A DNA stretch of 64,000 bases from Thalassovita aquimarina (GCF_018219815.1 NZ_JADMKU010000001.1:62001-126000), one strand, 5' to 3'; counted from the stretch's first letter, positions 34,426 to 43,432 are shown. Program-made: numbers and translations. Notes: generated by a model not told the origin, from the sequence alone.

Positions 34426-34586
34426 GCCAGTTTCTCCCGCTGCTCAAGGCGATCGAGGATCCACTCCATGCAAAAACCGTTTCCGACCCCGGTTTCAGCC
34501 AGGATCGAGAAGAGCACGGGGCGGTCATGCCTTGGATCAAGACCGTCTTGACGGCGGTCAGCCATGCTGTTCAGCGCGTTTCTCAT
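34422..34586 (-). CDS. Small hypothetical protein (54 aa) coupled to hemP
   Basis: 54 residues from the ATG at 34586 (MRNALNSMADRRQDGL), which has AAGGGAAG in front. The frame is open further upstream to 34682 but that part is AT-rich and lacks a ribosome site. The C-terminal half (FSILAETGVGNGFCMEWIL) is hydrophobic with one cysteine, followed by a charged end. No family recognised. It is the first gene of the iron cluster and overlaps hemP by ATGA. A TTGACT (minus strand, 34677-34682) in the AT-rich leader could be a -35 element, without a convincing -10. Confidence 0.55.
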   Translation of the reverse strand: MRNALNSMADRRQDGLDPRHDRPVLFSILAETGVGNGFCMEWILDRLEQREKLA

Positions 34587-34820
34587 TGCGAACTTCCCTT
34601 GTTGCATTGGATTCGGGCTACCGCGGCTTGGCGGATGGCTGGATATGGCAGAATAACTGAGTGAATTAGTTGGAATAGTCAATATGAGTTTTTTAGTCGG
34701 GAATAAATTTCCGGATTTTTCCGGGTTTTACGTTGTGAACTGGTCATGGCGGCGGCACGCAGGATGCAGTAGGACAGGGAAACCACCGCAAGCGGCCCCC
34801 GGAACAAGCGCAGAAAAAAC

Positions 34821-35876
34821 ATGGCCAAGAAGCTGAAATTGAATTCCCTGAGCGATCTGTCGTCGCTGCCCTATGACGAAATCATCGATGTGCGGTCATC
34901 GTCGGAATACGCCGAGGACCATATACCCGGCGCGATCAGCCTGCCGGTTCTGGATGACGCCGAACGGGCCGAGGTGGGCACGATCTATGTCCAGCAGGAT
35001 CCGTTCCTTGCCCGCAAGCTGGGCGCTGCCCTGGTGGCGAAGAACGCGGCAAAGCACCTGCAGGGGCCGCTGGCGGATCGTGACGGCGGCTGGCAGCCGC
35101 TGGTCTATTGCTGGCGCGGCGGGCAGCGGTCGGGGTCGTTCGCCTCGATCCTCGATCAGATTGGTTGGCGGGTCGGGCTGATCGAAGGTGGTTACAAGGC
35201 GTACCGCCGATTGGTGGTGAAGGCGCTGTACGACGACCCCGTGCCGCATCGGCTGGTGCTGATAGACGGCGGCACCGGCACCGGCAAGACCGAATTGCTG
35301 CATCATCTGGAGCGGGCCGGGGCGCAGGTGCTGGACCTCGAAGGGATGGCCGAACATCGCGGGTCGCTGCTGGGCGGGTTCGCCGGCGGCCAGCCGTCGC
35401 AGAAATGTTTCGAATCCCGGCTGGCAATGGCGCTGACCCGGCTCGACCCGGCGCGGCCGGTTTTCGTGGAGGCCGAAAGCAACAAGATCGGCAAGCTGAT
35501 CATCCCGCCGACCCTCTGGCAGGCGATGCTGACGGCGGATCATCTGGTCGTCACCGCGCCACTCGAGGCGCGGGCGGTTTTCCTGACCCGGGTCTATGCC
35601 GATGTGATCGGAAATCTGGACGAGCTGTGCGAACGCTTGCGCTACCTGTCGCGGTTCCACGGGCACGAGGCGGTGGAACACTGGCAGGAACTGGCGCGGG
35701 CCGGCGACCACCTGCAATTGGCGCGCGAACTGGTCGAGATGCATTACGATCCCAGCTATCGCCGGTCGTCGCGCCGGGCGGGCGATCCGCTGGCCGAAAT
35801 CGCGCTGCAAGGGCTGGAGGACGCCGACTTTGCGGCGGCGGTGCCGATGGTTTTACAGGCGGCGGGGGCGGAGTGA
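34821..35876 (+). CDS. selU: tRNA 2-selenouridine synthase
   Basis: 351 residues. N-terminal rhodanese domain: IIDVRSSSEYAEDHIPGA near 20-37 and the catalytic-cysteine loop VYCWRGGQRSGS near 94-105. C-terminal P-loop domain: LIDGGTGTGKTELLHHL near 145-161. Together these are the SelU/MnmH (YbbB) architecture. The enzyme geranylates 2-thiouridine in tRNA and replaces sulfur with selenium from selenophosphate. The facing neighbour encodes selenophosphate synthase, which makes its substrate. ATG at 34821; the 235-bp leader is AT-rich. Confidence 0.92.
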   Translation: MAKKLKLNSLSDLSSLPYDEIIDVRSSSEYAEDHIPGAISLPVLDDAERAEVGTIYVQQDPFLARKLGAALVAKNAAKHLQGPLADRDGGWQPLVYCWRGGQRSGSFASILDQIGWRVGLIEGGYKAYRRLVVKALYDDPVPHRLVLIDGGTGTGKTELLHHLERAGAQVLDLEGMAEHRGSLLGGFAGGQPSQKCFESRLAMALTRLDPARPVFVEAESNKIGKLIIPPTLWQAMLTADHLVVTAPLEARAVFLTRVYADVIGNLDELCERLRYLSRFHGHEAVEHWQELARAGDHLQLARELVEMHYDPSYRRSSRRAGDPLAEIALQGLEDADFAAAVPMVLQAAGAE

Positions 35877-35907
35877 GCAGGCCTTGGTTCGGCTCATCTC
35901 ATTGAAA

Positions 35908-38082
35908 TCAAACGCAGCTGATCATCGGGGCGCCTTCCGTCATGCGCCCGATCCGCACGGCCGGAATGCCGTTTTCGTGCAGCTTTGCCAGAAGCGCGTC
36001 AGCTTTGTCCGGTGCCACCGCTGCCAGCAGCCCGCCAGCGGTTTGCGGATCGTGCAGCAGGATACCGCGCGGACCGGTGGCGTTGATCAGCGGCGCGTGG
36101 GAAAGATTGGCATCATACAGGCTTGAGCGGATGCCCGCCTCGGCCAGTTCCAGCGCGCCGTCGTAGAACAGAAGGCTCTCCAGCTTGATCTCGGCCCCGG
36201 TGTCCGACGCCTTGCAGAGTGCCATCAGGTGTCCGGCCAGCCCGAAACCGGTGACATCGGTCATCGCATGGGCCGGGCGCAGGATCTCGGCCGCTTTGGC
36301 CTGCGGCTGCGCCATCACCTGCAGCATCCGCATCACATCGCGGCCCTTTGCCTTGCCCTGCATTTCGGCGGCCAGGATCGTACCGCTGCCCAGCGGCCGG
36401 GTCAGGATCAGCGCGTCGCCGGGCCGTCCGCCCGATTGCTGGATCGGGTTCCCGGTCAGCCCGGTGAGGGTAAAGCCAATGGTCAGTTCACTGCCCAGCG
36501 TCGAATGGCCGCCGACGATTTCCGCGCCTGCGTCGCGGAACACCTCGCCCGCCGCGCGCATGATTTCGGCCAGCGTGCGCCGCTGCAGCGTGTCGTTCAT
36601 CCGCGGCAGGATCACGTTGGCCAGAACCGCCTGCGGCGCGGCCCCCATCGACCAGACATCGCCCAGGGCGTGGATCGCGGTGATCCGCGCCATCAGCGCG
36701 GGATCTTCGGTGAAGGCGCGCAGGTGATCGGTGGTCAGCACCTGTTTCACCCCGCCGATATCGAGCGTGGCAGCATCGTCGCCGGCGCCACGCAGCACGT
36801 CGTCGCGCCCCGCTTGGGGCAGCGCTGCCAGCACGTCGGAGAGAGCCCCGGGGCCAACCTTCGATCCGCAGCCGGCGCAGACCGGTTGCCCGTCGCCCAG
36901 TTCCTCGGCCACGCCGAGCGCCGCGACTCTGGGCGGGGCAGGCGGGTCCATCGCGGGCAGGTCCTGGAACTTCAACATGAACTTCCGATCGATCCGGTCC
37001 TTCCAGCGCCACAACCATGGGCCCGACCACGGCCGGCCGTATTTTTCCGCCAGCGCCGATTTCTCGCCCAGCGATATCAGCTTCAGGTAATCCTTCTGCG
37101 GATGAAACGGGCGCAGGGCCTGTCCGGTCAGCGCCGCGCGCAGGTTGTCGTGCAGCACCGGTGCCGCGCGCACCGCGTAGACCCCGGCCTTGGGGCGCGG
37201 CGCGTGGGTCATGTGGGCGCAATCGCCCACCGCGAAAAGATCGTCATGCCCCTCGACCAGAAGCGTGGCGCCGACATTGACGAAGCCGTCGGTCAGCGGC
37301 AGGCCGGTCTGCTGAAGCCACGGCTGCGGCAGCGCGCCGGCGGCCCCGACGGTGAAGGCCGAGGGGATGATTTCACCGGTTCGCAGTCGCGGGCCGTCCT
37401 TGGTGATTTCGGCGATCTCGGCGCCGGTCCACAGCGTCACGCCGTTTTCGTTCAACGCTGCCAGTATTCGTTGCCGGGTTTCTTCGCCGGTGCCGGTCAG
37501 TTGATCATGCGCCTCGATCAGCGTCACCCGGGCCTTTTCGGTGACCCGGCGCAGCGCATGGGCCATGGCCATCGCCAGTTCGACCCCGGCAACGCCGCCG
37601 CCGATCACCGCGATCGGGTCCGCTTCGCCGCTGGCCTCGGCGGTGCGCAGGAAGTCCTGCCAGCGCGCCGCATAGGTATCAAGAGGTTTGGCCCCGAGCG
37701 CATGTTCGGCAAAGCCGCGCAATTGCGGCAGGTCGGTGGTGATACCGATATCGAGAGAAGCGACATCGTATTCGATCGCACCATGCCCTTCCACGGTGAC
37801 GGTTTTGGCCTCCGGGTCCAGCGCCACCGCCCGCCCGTCGATCAGCCGCGCGCCGGCGAAACGCGCCAATCGTACCAGATCGATTTCCAGTTCTTCCTGC
37901 CGGTAATGCCCGGCGATATGGCCCGGCAGCATGCCCGAATAAGGCGCGGTCGGGCCGGGATTGATCAGGGTCAGGCGCACGCCGGGCAACGGCCGCATCG
38001 CCCATTTGCGCAGCACCAGCGCATGCGAATGGCCGCCACCGATCAACACCAGGTCTCGGGTCAGCGGAATTTGCGGCTGCAT
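35908..38082 (-). CDS. selD: Fused NADH dehydrogenase-like FAD protein / selenide, water dikinase (SelD)
   Basis: 724 residues. Residues 1 to about 370 are a pyridine-nucleotide-disulfide oxidoreductase: FAD loop LVLIGGGHSHALVL near 11-24, NAD loop IAVIGGGVAGVELAMAMA near 150-167, and FAVGDCAHM near 285. Residues about 380-724 are SelD: CAGCGSKVGPGALSDVL (cysteine, not selenocysteine, at the catalytic position), GDDAATLDIGG, TTDHLRAFTEDP, GGHSTLGSELTIGF and DVTGFGLAGHLMAL. It makes selenophosphate from selenide and ATP; the oxidoreductase half may produce or deliver selenide (inference). I chose the ATG at 38082 because AAAGGGACC precedes it; another start exists at 38103. Confidence 0.9.
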   Translation of the reverse strand: MQPQIPLTRDLVLIGGGHSHALVLRKWAMRPLPGVRLTLINPGPTAPYSGMLPGHIAGHYRQEELEIDLVRLARFAGARLIDGRAVALDPEAKTVTVEGHGAIEYDVASLDIGITTDLPQLRGFAEHALGAKPLDTYAARWQDFLRTAEASGEADPIAVIGGGVAGVELAMAMAHALRRVTEKARVTLIEAHDQLTGTGEETRQRILAALNENGVTLWTGAEIAEITKDGPRLRTGEIIPSAFTVGAAGALPQPWLQQTGLPLTDGFVNVGATLLVEGHDDLFAVGDCAHMTHAPRPKAGVYAVRAAPVLHDNLRAALTGQALRPFHPQKDYLKLISLGEKSALAEKYGRPWSGPWLWRWKDRIDRKFMLKFQDLPAMDPPAPPRVAALGVAEELGDGQPVCAGCGSKVGPGALSDVLAALPQAGRDDVLRGAGDDAATLDIGGVKQVLTTDHLRAFTEDPALMARITAIHALGDVWSMGAAPQAVLANVILPRMNDTLQRRTLAEIMRAAGEVFRDAGAEIVGGHSTLGSELTIGFTLTGLTGNPIQQSGGRPGDALILTRPLGSGTILAAEMQGKAKGRDVMRMLQVMAQPQAKAAEILRPAHAMTDVTGFGLAGHLMALCKASDTGAEIKLESLLFYDGALELAEAGIRSSLYDANLSHAPLINATGPRGILLHDPQTAGGLLAAVAPDKADALLAKLHENGIPAVRIGRMTEGAPMISCV

Positions 38083-38103
38083 CGGTGGTCCCTTTTGCAT
38101 CAT

Positions 38104-38122
38104 TTAGGTGAAGGTTACCTAA
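38104..38122. promoter_or_regulatory. Inverted repeat TTAGGT-N7-ACCTAA upstream of selD
   Basis: TTAGGT (38104-38109) and ACCTAA (38117-38122) form a perfect six-base inverted repeat with seven bases between. It lies about 20 bases in front of the preferred selD start and directly abuts the alternative one. Size and spacing would suit a MerR- or GntR-like regulator, but nothing identifies it. Confidence 0.35.
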
Positions 38123-38159
38123 TCCGTTCTGAACGCAACCGCCAGAGGGCGCGTACCGA

Positions 38160-39149
38160 TCAGTCGCGCGGGGCGCGTTCGGTGGCAACGCCCGGGACAA
38201 TTTCCATGCCGATGCCCGCCGCGCGCGCATTTTCCGGCCCGATGCCGCTTCCGTCCGGATCGCCGGCAACCAGTTGCACCACCTTGTGGCCTTGGAGGGC
38301 GGCGTTAAGCACCGCGGCCTCGCTGTCCGCCGGGTTGTCCAGCAACACCCGTTCGGCATCGCGCCGCGCCAGTTCCAATACATCCGCCGCGACGTTCGGG
38401 GCATAGAAGATCACGTCGGCTTCCTGCAGCCGTTCCACCGCCCGCAGGGTCAGCAGGTCGCGCGCGCCGGGACCGGCGCCGACCAGACTGATCAGGCCGC
38501 CGTCGTTGCCATCGGGGGCGCCGCCGGCGCTGATGGCGGTCTTCAGCAACTCTGCCGCTTCGCGTTCGGCACCGCGTTTGAAGGCCAGCCAGGGCGCGCC
38601 GTTGAAGCTCCAGCGCCAGAAATCGCGCCGGCGGGGCCGTTCCAGCTTGAAACCCACCGCGTCGCGCAACCGCCCGGCAAGAGCGGCAAAACTGCCCAGG
38701 CGCGGATCGAGCATCTGTTCGAAATCGGTTTTCAGGCGGCGCGCCAGGACCGGCGCGGTGCCCTCGGTTCCGATTGCCACCACCACCGGGTCGCGATCGA
38801 CAATCGAAGGTGTGGTGACATCGCACAGCGCCAGCTGATCGACCACGTTCACCGTGGCGCCCGCCGCCTTGGCCAGCGTGTGCAGCGCCGCGTCGGCGCC
38901 GGGGCAACCGGTGGCAACGAAGACCAGCGCGGTATCGGCGAAACTGTCGGGCGTGACCGCTCCGGCATCGTGTTGGGCGCGGCCCTCGGCGGTGATAGCG
39001 CGCAGTTCGTCATCCAGTTCCGGGGCGATCAGGATCAGTTCCGCTTCGGTCTTCAGCATCAGCCGCGCTTTCTGCGCGGCCTGTTCGCCGCCGCCCGCGA
39101 TCACCACGCGGCGGTCTGCCATTTTCACGAACATCGGAAAGAATTTCAT
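38160..39149 (-). CDS. cysG: Siroheme synthase CysG-like, with shortened methyltransferase domain
   Basis: 329 residues against about 460 in enterobacterial CysG. Residues 1 to about 210 are the precorrin-2 dehydrogenase/ferrochelatase part: FFPMFVKMADRRVVIAGGGEQAAQKARLML (Rossmann loop GGGEQA near 18), and VNVVDQLALCDVTTPSIVDR near 95-115 with the family aspartate. A CysG dimerisation region follows. From about 225 only the first third of a uroporphyrinogen methyltransferase domain is present: LVGAGPGARDLLTLRAVERLQEADV and VQLVAGDPDGSG. The methylase half therefore lacks most of its SAM- and substrate-binding parts. Start ATG at 39149 has GGAGAGC in front. Oxidation and iron insertion should work; a separate methylase is needed elsewhere. 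Confidence 0.85.
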   Translation of the reverse strand: MKFFPMFVKMADRRVVIAGGGEQAAQKARLMLKTEAELILIAPELDDELRAITAEGRAQHDAGAVTPDSFADTALVFVATGCPGADAALHTLAKAAGATVNVVDQLALCDVTTPSIVDRDPVVVAIGTEGTAPVLARRLKTDFEQMLDPRLGSFAALAGRLRDAVGFKLERPRRRDFWRWSFNGAPWLAFKRGAEREAAELLKTAISAGGAPDGNDGGLISLVGAGPGARDLLTLRAVERLQEADVIFYAPNVAADVLELARRDAERVLLDNPADSEAAVLNAALQGHKVVQLVAGDPDGSGIGPENARAAGIGMEIVPGVATERAPRD

Positions 39150-39236
39150 GCGCGCTCTCCTTGCTGGGGAACCACATAGCGGCTCGGAGGTGCCATGCAA
39201 ACGCTATTTTTTGGGGGCCGAACGGCCCGGGGAAGA

Positions 39237-40085
39237 TCAGAAATCCAACCCCAGATCCAGAGTTTGCGCCGAGTGGGTCAGCGCGCCGGAAGAAATGTAA
39301 TCGACGCCGGTCGCGGCGACCTCGGCGATGCGGCCAAGTTTCATGTTGCCGGAAGCTTCCAGCACCAACCGGCCCCCGTTGAGCTTGACCGCCTGTTGCA
39401 GTGTCGGTGTGTCCATGTTGTCCAAGAGCACGACATCGGCGCCGCCGGTGCTCAGCACCTCTTCCAGCTGGTCGAGCCGGTCGACCTCGATTTCAACCCG
39501 GACCATGTGGCTGGCATGGGCCTTGGTCGCTTCCAGCACGGCCTTGACGCCGCCGGCCGCGGCGATGTGGTTGTCCTTGATCAGGATCGCGTCGGACAGG
39601 CTGAAGCGGTGGTTGAAGCCGCCGCCATGCAGCACCGCCTGCTTTTCCACGATGCGCAGGCCCGGCGTGGTCTTGCGGGTGCAGGTGATGCGGGTTTCGG
39701 TTCCCTTGGTCTGCTGCACGAAGCCATGGGTCAGTGTGGCAATGCCGCTCAGCCGCCCGGCGAAGTTCAGCGCGACCCGTTCCCCGGACAGGATGGAGGC
39801 GGCGGCGCCTTCGATTTCCATCAGCGTGTCGCCCTTGGCAATCGCGTTGCCATCTTGTTTCAGCGCCTTGATCTTCAGGTCCGGATCGACAAGGCGGAAG
39901 GCGATGGCGGCGATCTGCATCCCCGAAACGACACCGTCCTCGCGCGCGTTCAGCCGCGCGGTGTAGGTCGCGTCGGCCGGGATCACCGCGCGGGTGGTGA
40001 TGTCGCCATAGGTGCCCAGGTCTTCCATCAGCGCGTGTCTGACCAGCGGTTCGAGGATCAGGTCGGGCAGGGTGGCATAGCTCAT
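39237..40085 (-). CDS. nadC: Quinolinate phosphoribosyltransferase (carboxylating)
   Basis: 282 residues. Motifs: EDLGTYGDITTRAVIP near 17-32, LNFAGRLSGIATLT near 105-118, TRKTTPGLRIVEKQAVLHGGG (T-R-K-T-x-P-G-L-R near 135) and LIKDNHIAAAGG near 168, all classical for NadC. It turns quinolinate and PRPP into nicotinate mononucleotide. The start overlaps the nadB stop by four bases, completing a nadA-nadB-nadC operon. Confidence 0.95.
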   Translation of the reverse strand: MSYATLPDLILEPLVRHALMEDLGTYGDITTRAVIPADATYTARLNAREDGVVSGMQIAAIAFRLVDPDLKIKALKQDGNAIAKGDTLMEIEGAAASILSGERVALNFAGRLSGIATLTHGFVQQTKGTETRITCTRKTTPGLRIVEKQAVLHGGGFNHRFSLSDAILIKDNHIAAAGGVKAVLEATKAHASHMVRVEIEVDRLDQLEEVLSTGGADVVLLDNMDTPTLQQAVKLNGGRLVLEASGNMKLGRIAEVAATGVDYISSGALTHSAQTLDLGLDF

Positions 40086-41656
40086 TGTTGGGATTCCTTC
40101 ACGATCCGGTCCCGCAGGGCGGTGGCCTCGGCCAGCGTCAGCATGCTGCGATCGCCATGTTCGCCCGTGCTGTCGGGGAAATCACTGCGGTGATGGGCGC
40201 CGCGCGATTCCTCGCGCATCAGCGCGCCGGCGGCGATCAGGGTGGCGGTGGCGGTCATGTTCAGGAAACCGGGGCAATCGGCGTTGTCCGCTTCCAGTTC
40301 CGCGATGATCCTGAGCGCGCGTTGCAGCCCTTCGGCGTCGCGCACCACGCCCACGTTATCGGTCATGCAGCGGCGCAGCCGGTCGATCGCCGCTTCATCC
40401 GGCGCGACGCCGCCGGGTTGGAAATCAAGCGAGATTTCGGGCGCTTCGGCAGGCACTTCGCCCACGGCGTCTTCGATGCCGACGGCACAGATGCGGGCAT
40501 AGACCAGCGCTTCCAGCAATCCGTTGGAGGCCAGGCGGTTGGCGCCGTGCAGCCCGGTCGAGGAGGCTTCGCCGCACACCCAGAGGTTTTCCAGGCTGGA
40601 ATGGCCCTGCATGTCGGTGGCGATCCCGCCCATGTGGTAATGCGCGGCGGCGGCGACCGGGATCGGGTCGTGAACCGGGTCGATCCCGGCGCGGGCGCAG
40701 GCCTCGGCCACCGAAGGGAACTGGGTCAGGACCTTTTCGCCCAGCACCGCGCGGGTATCGAGCATCGGGCGCTTGCCGGCCTGTGTCTGGGCGTAGATGG
40801 CGCGGGCAACGATGTCGCGCGGCGCCAGTTCCGCATCCGGGTGGATCGGCAGCATGAACCGTTCGCCATCGGAATTGATCAGCGTCGCACCTTCGCCGCG
40901 CAGCGCCTCGGTCGCCAGCGGCGCGGGGTCTTCGCCCATGTCGATGGCGGTGGGGTGGAATTGCACGAATTCGGCATCCGCGATCACGGCGCCGGCGCGT
41001 GCCGCCATGCCGATCACCTGGCCGCGAATGCGCGCGGGGTTGGTTGTCAGCTTGTACAGCCCGCCGGAACCGCCGCCGGCCATCAGGAAGGCCGCGCCGC
41101 GCAGCAACACCGGTTTCGAACGGTCCTGCCCGGAGGTTTCGACCCAGATTCCGGTCACCCTGCCGTCGCTGGTTTCCAGCCCCGAGGCCATCACCCCTTC
41201 GAGCACCTGCACCGAAGGCGTTTCCTGCACCCGCGCGATCAGCGCCTTCATGATTTCGGCGCCGGCCTGATCGCCCTTCACCCGCACCACGCGGGCGAAA
41301 CTGTGCGCCGCTTCGCGCGATAGCACGTAACCGCCCTTGTCGTCGCGATCGAACGGCGTACCCATCTCGGTCAGGTCAAGGATGTGTTCACGCGCTTCGC
41401 GGGTGACCTGCGCGGCGACTTCCGGATCGACGGTGCCAGCCCCGGCGCGCAGCGTGTCGGTGGAATGGCTTTCGGGGCTGTCGGTCGGATCCATCGCCGC
41501 GGCGACGCCGCCCTGCGCCCAAGCGGAGCTGGCACCTTCGCCAAGCGTTTCTGGCGAGATCATGACCACAGGGTAGGGCGCCAGTTTCAGCGCCGCATAG
41601 AGCGCGCCCATGCCACCACCCACGATGACGATGCGATCGGTCGTGATCTGTTGCAT
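40082..41656 (-). CDS. nadB: L-aspartate oxidase
   Basis: 524 residues. FAD loop IVIVGGGMGALYAALKLA near 9-26, the substrate region SSAWAQGGVAAAM near 45-57, and FVQFHPTAI and HYHMGGIATD near 345 as in the succinate dehydrogenase/fumarate reductase flavoprotein superfamily; the C-terminal helical domain is present. It oxidises aspartate to iminoaspartate, which NadA condenses. I use the ATG at 41656 with GAGG in front; a TTG three codons earlier is also open. Lies between nadA and nadC. Confidence 0.94.
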   Translation of the reverse strand: MQQITTDRIVIVGGGMGALYAALKLAPYPVVMISPETLGEGASSAWAQGGVAAAMDPTDSPESHSTDTLRAGAGTVDPEVAAQVTREAREHILDLTEMGTPFDRDDKGGYVLSREAAHSFARVVRVKGDQAGAEIMKALIARVQETPSVQVLEGVMASGLETSDGRVTGIWVETSGQDRSKPVLLRGAAFLMAGGGSGGLYKLTTNPARIRGQVIGMAARAGAVIADAEFVQFHPTAIDMGEDPAPLATEALRGEGATLINSDGERFMLPIHPDAELAPRDIVARAIYAQTQAGKRPMLDTRAVLGEKVLTQFPSVAEACARAGIDPVHDPIPVAAAAHYHMGGIATDMQGHSSLENLWVCGEASSTGLHGANRLASNGLLEALVYARICAVGIEDAVGEVPAEAPEISLDFQPGGVAPDEAAIDRLRRCMTDNVGVVRDAEGLQRALRIIAELEADNADCPGFLNMTATATLIAAGALMREESRGAHHRSDFPDSTGEHGDRSMLTLAEATALRDRIVKESQQ

Positions 41657-41682
41657 CGGCTGCAATCCTCAGAGGCCCGTTG

Positions 41683-42735
41683 TCAGATGCCCAGCTGTTT
41701 CGACAGGTCGATCATCCGTTGCACCGCCAGGCGGGCCTTGTCCGCGACCGCCGCGTCGACCTCGACCGGGGTGGTCATGGTATGCAGCGAATACAGCACC
41801 TTTTCCAGCGTGATCTTCTTCATGAAGGGGCACATGTTGCAGGGACCGATGAAATCGACCTCGGGCAGGGCATCCGAAATGTTCGACGCCATCGAGCATT
41901 CGGTCACCAGCATCGCCTTTTCCGGCTTTTCGTTTTCGACATAGGAAATGATGCCGCTGGTGGAGCCGGAATAATCGGCCTCGGCCACCACGTCGGGCGG
42001 GCATTCGGGGTGGGCGATGATGCGGGTGCCCGGATTCCATTCGCGGAATTCCTTCAGGTCCTGCGCGGTATATTGTTCGTGCACGATGCACGATCCGTCC
42101 CACCAGACGATCTTCTTGCCCGGCACCTGCTTGGCCACGTTCTGCGCCAGGTACTTGTCGGGGGTCATGATCACCGTGTCGCTGTCCTGCGCCGCCACGA
42201 TCTGGGCCGCGTTGGAGGAGGTGCAGCAGATATCGGAGGCCGCCTTAACTTCGGCGGTGGTATTCACATAGGTGACGACCGGCGCGCCGGGATACTTGGC
42301 GCGCATCTGTTCCACCCCTTCGGCGGTGATCGAGGAGGCCAGCGAACACCCCGCCTCCATGTCGGGCATCAGAACGGTTTTCCGCGGATTGAGGATTTTC
42401 GACGTTTCGGCCATGAAATGCACGCCGCATTGCACGATGACGTCGTCTTCGACCTCGGTCGCCTTGATCGCCAGCTGCAGGCTATCCCCGACGAAATCGG
42501 CGACGCCGTGATAGATGTCGGGGGTCATGTAGTTATGCGCCAGGATGACCGCGCCGCGCTTCTTCTTCAACTCGTTGATCGCCACCACGTAGGGTGCATA
42601 AACCGCCCAGTCCGCAGGCGTGACGACACGATCCATACGGGCATAGATGTCTTTTGTGGCCTCGGCGAGTTCCAATGAAGGGGCGAGATCGTAGTGTTCG
42701 GCAAGATCGGTGCGAACGGTCGAGAGGTCGAGCAA
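41683..42735 (-). CDS. nadA: Quinolinate synthase (4Fe-4S enzyme)
   Basis: 350 residues. AVILAHNYMTPDIYHGVADFVGDSL near 61-85 opens the family core, and the three cluster cysteines are expected in QCGVHFMAETS near 102, DICCTSSNA near 168 and CNMCPFMK near 310. It makes quinolinate from iminoaspartate and dihydroxyacetone phosphate. The first codon appears to be TTG (42733-42735), since GGAGGA sits seven bases before it and no ATG gives the conserved N-terminal helix. nadB follows after 26 bases. Confidence 0.93.
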   Translation of the reverse strand: MLDLSTVRTDLAEHYDLAPSLELAEATKDIYARMDRVVTPADWAVYAPYVVAINELKKKRGAVILAHNYMTPDIYHGVADFVGDSLQLAIKATEVEDDVIVQCGVHFMAETSKILNPRKTVLMPDMEAGCSLASSITAEGVEQMRAKYPGAPVVTYVNTTAEVKAASDICCTSSNAAQIVAAQDSDTVIMTPDKYLAQNVAKQVPGKKIVWWDGSCIVHEQYTAQDLKEFREWNPGTRIIAHPECPPDVVAEADYSGSTSGIISYVENEKPEKAMLVTECSMASNISDALPEVDFIGPCNMCPFMKKITLEKVLYSLHTMTTPVEVDAAVADKARLAVQRMIDLSKQLGI

Positions 42736-42905
42736 CCAACTATCCTCCAGCAGTGGCTTGAGGGCTTCATATATGTGGAAACTACGGTATTTGCTAGGGG
42801 AATCGGGGGCTGACGCAGATAATTCTGCATTTCAGCCACCTGATTAAAATTCCCATCAATGGGCGCGGTTGGGCGTGACGCAGCGCCTGGCGTGCTCCGG
42901 GCGAA

Positions 42906-42927
42906 CCCCGGGGCGTGCGCCCCGGGT
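42906..42927 (-). terminator. GC-rich hairpin after queF
   Basis: CCCGGGGC (42907-42914) pairs perfectly with GCCCCGGG (42919-42926) around GTGC, 18 bases past the queF stop. There is no T-run, so it is either a Rho-assisted terminator or simply a stable mRNA end for the que operon. Confidence 0.45.
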
Positions 42928-42943
42928 GCCCCTCAACCGATGG

Positions 42944-43411
42944 TTAGCCACGGCCGCGATAAGGCGGCACGCCCTGATCGGGAATCCAAACCCCTTCGGG
43001 CATCGCGCCGGTCTGCCAGAACACGTCGATCGGGATGCCGCCGCGCGGATACCAGTAACCGCCGATGCGCAGCCATTTCGGATCGAGGAAGTCGACCAGA
43101 CGCCGGCCGATCGACACGGTGCAGTCTTCGTGAAACGCGCCGTGATTGCGGAACGATCCGAGGAAAAGCTTCAGCGACTTGCTTTCCACCAGCCACTCGC
43201 CCGGCACGTAATCGATCACCAGATGGGCAAAATCCGGCTGCCCCGTCATCGGGCAGAGCGAGGTGAATTCCGGCGCGGTGAAGCGCACGTTGTAAAGGAC
43301 ATCGGCTTGCGGGTTCTGCACCCGTTCCAATTCCGCCTCATCCGGGCTTTGCGGCATCACGGTGGCGCCGCCCAGCTGCTTGAGATTGCTGTAGATGGTT
43401 TCGTCGCTCAT
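42944..43411 (-). CDS. queF: NADPH-dependent 7-cyano-7-deazaguanine (preQ0) reductase
   Basis: 155 residues, the short monomodular QueF type. The catalytic cysteine lies in [18 protein letters not shown] near 48-65 and the QueF motif [20 protein letters not shown] near 86-105. It reduces preQ0 to preQ1 in queuosine synthesis. GGAGAAAA precedes the ATG at 43411. Last gene of queC-queD-queE-queF. Confidence 0.95.
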   Translation of the reverse strand: MSDETIYSNLKQLGGATVMPQSPDEAELERVQNPQADVLYNVRFTAPEFTSLCPMTGQPDFAHLVIDYVPGEWLVESKSLKLFLGSFRNHGAFHEDCTVSIGRRLVDFLDPKWLRIGGYWYPRGGIPIDVFWQTGAMPEGVWIPDQGVPPYRGRG

Positions 43412-43432
43412 CTGTTTTCTCCAATCATGCGC

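Noticed and set aside
34600-34740. RirA/Irr/Fur box before the iron cluster
   Set aside because: The AT-rich leader has short partial symmetries (AACT-N9-AGTT), but none fits the known consensus sequences well enough to report.
36229-38406. A 725-codon plus-strand open frame
   Set aside because: Shadow of the SelD fusion gene; His/Arg/Gln-rich and crosses the selD/cysG gap.
39200-39236. Terminator after nadC
   Set aside because: The GGGCC/GGCCC hairpin is followed by A residues, not T, on the minus strand, so it does not qualify.
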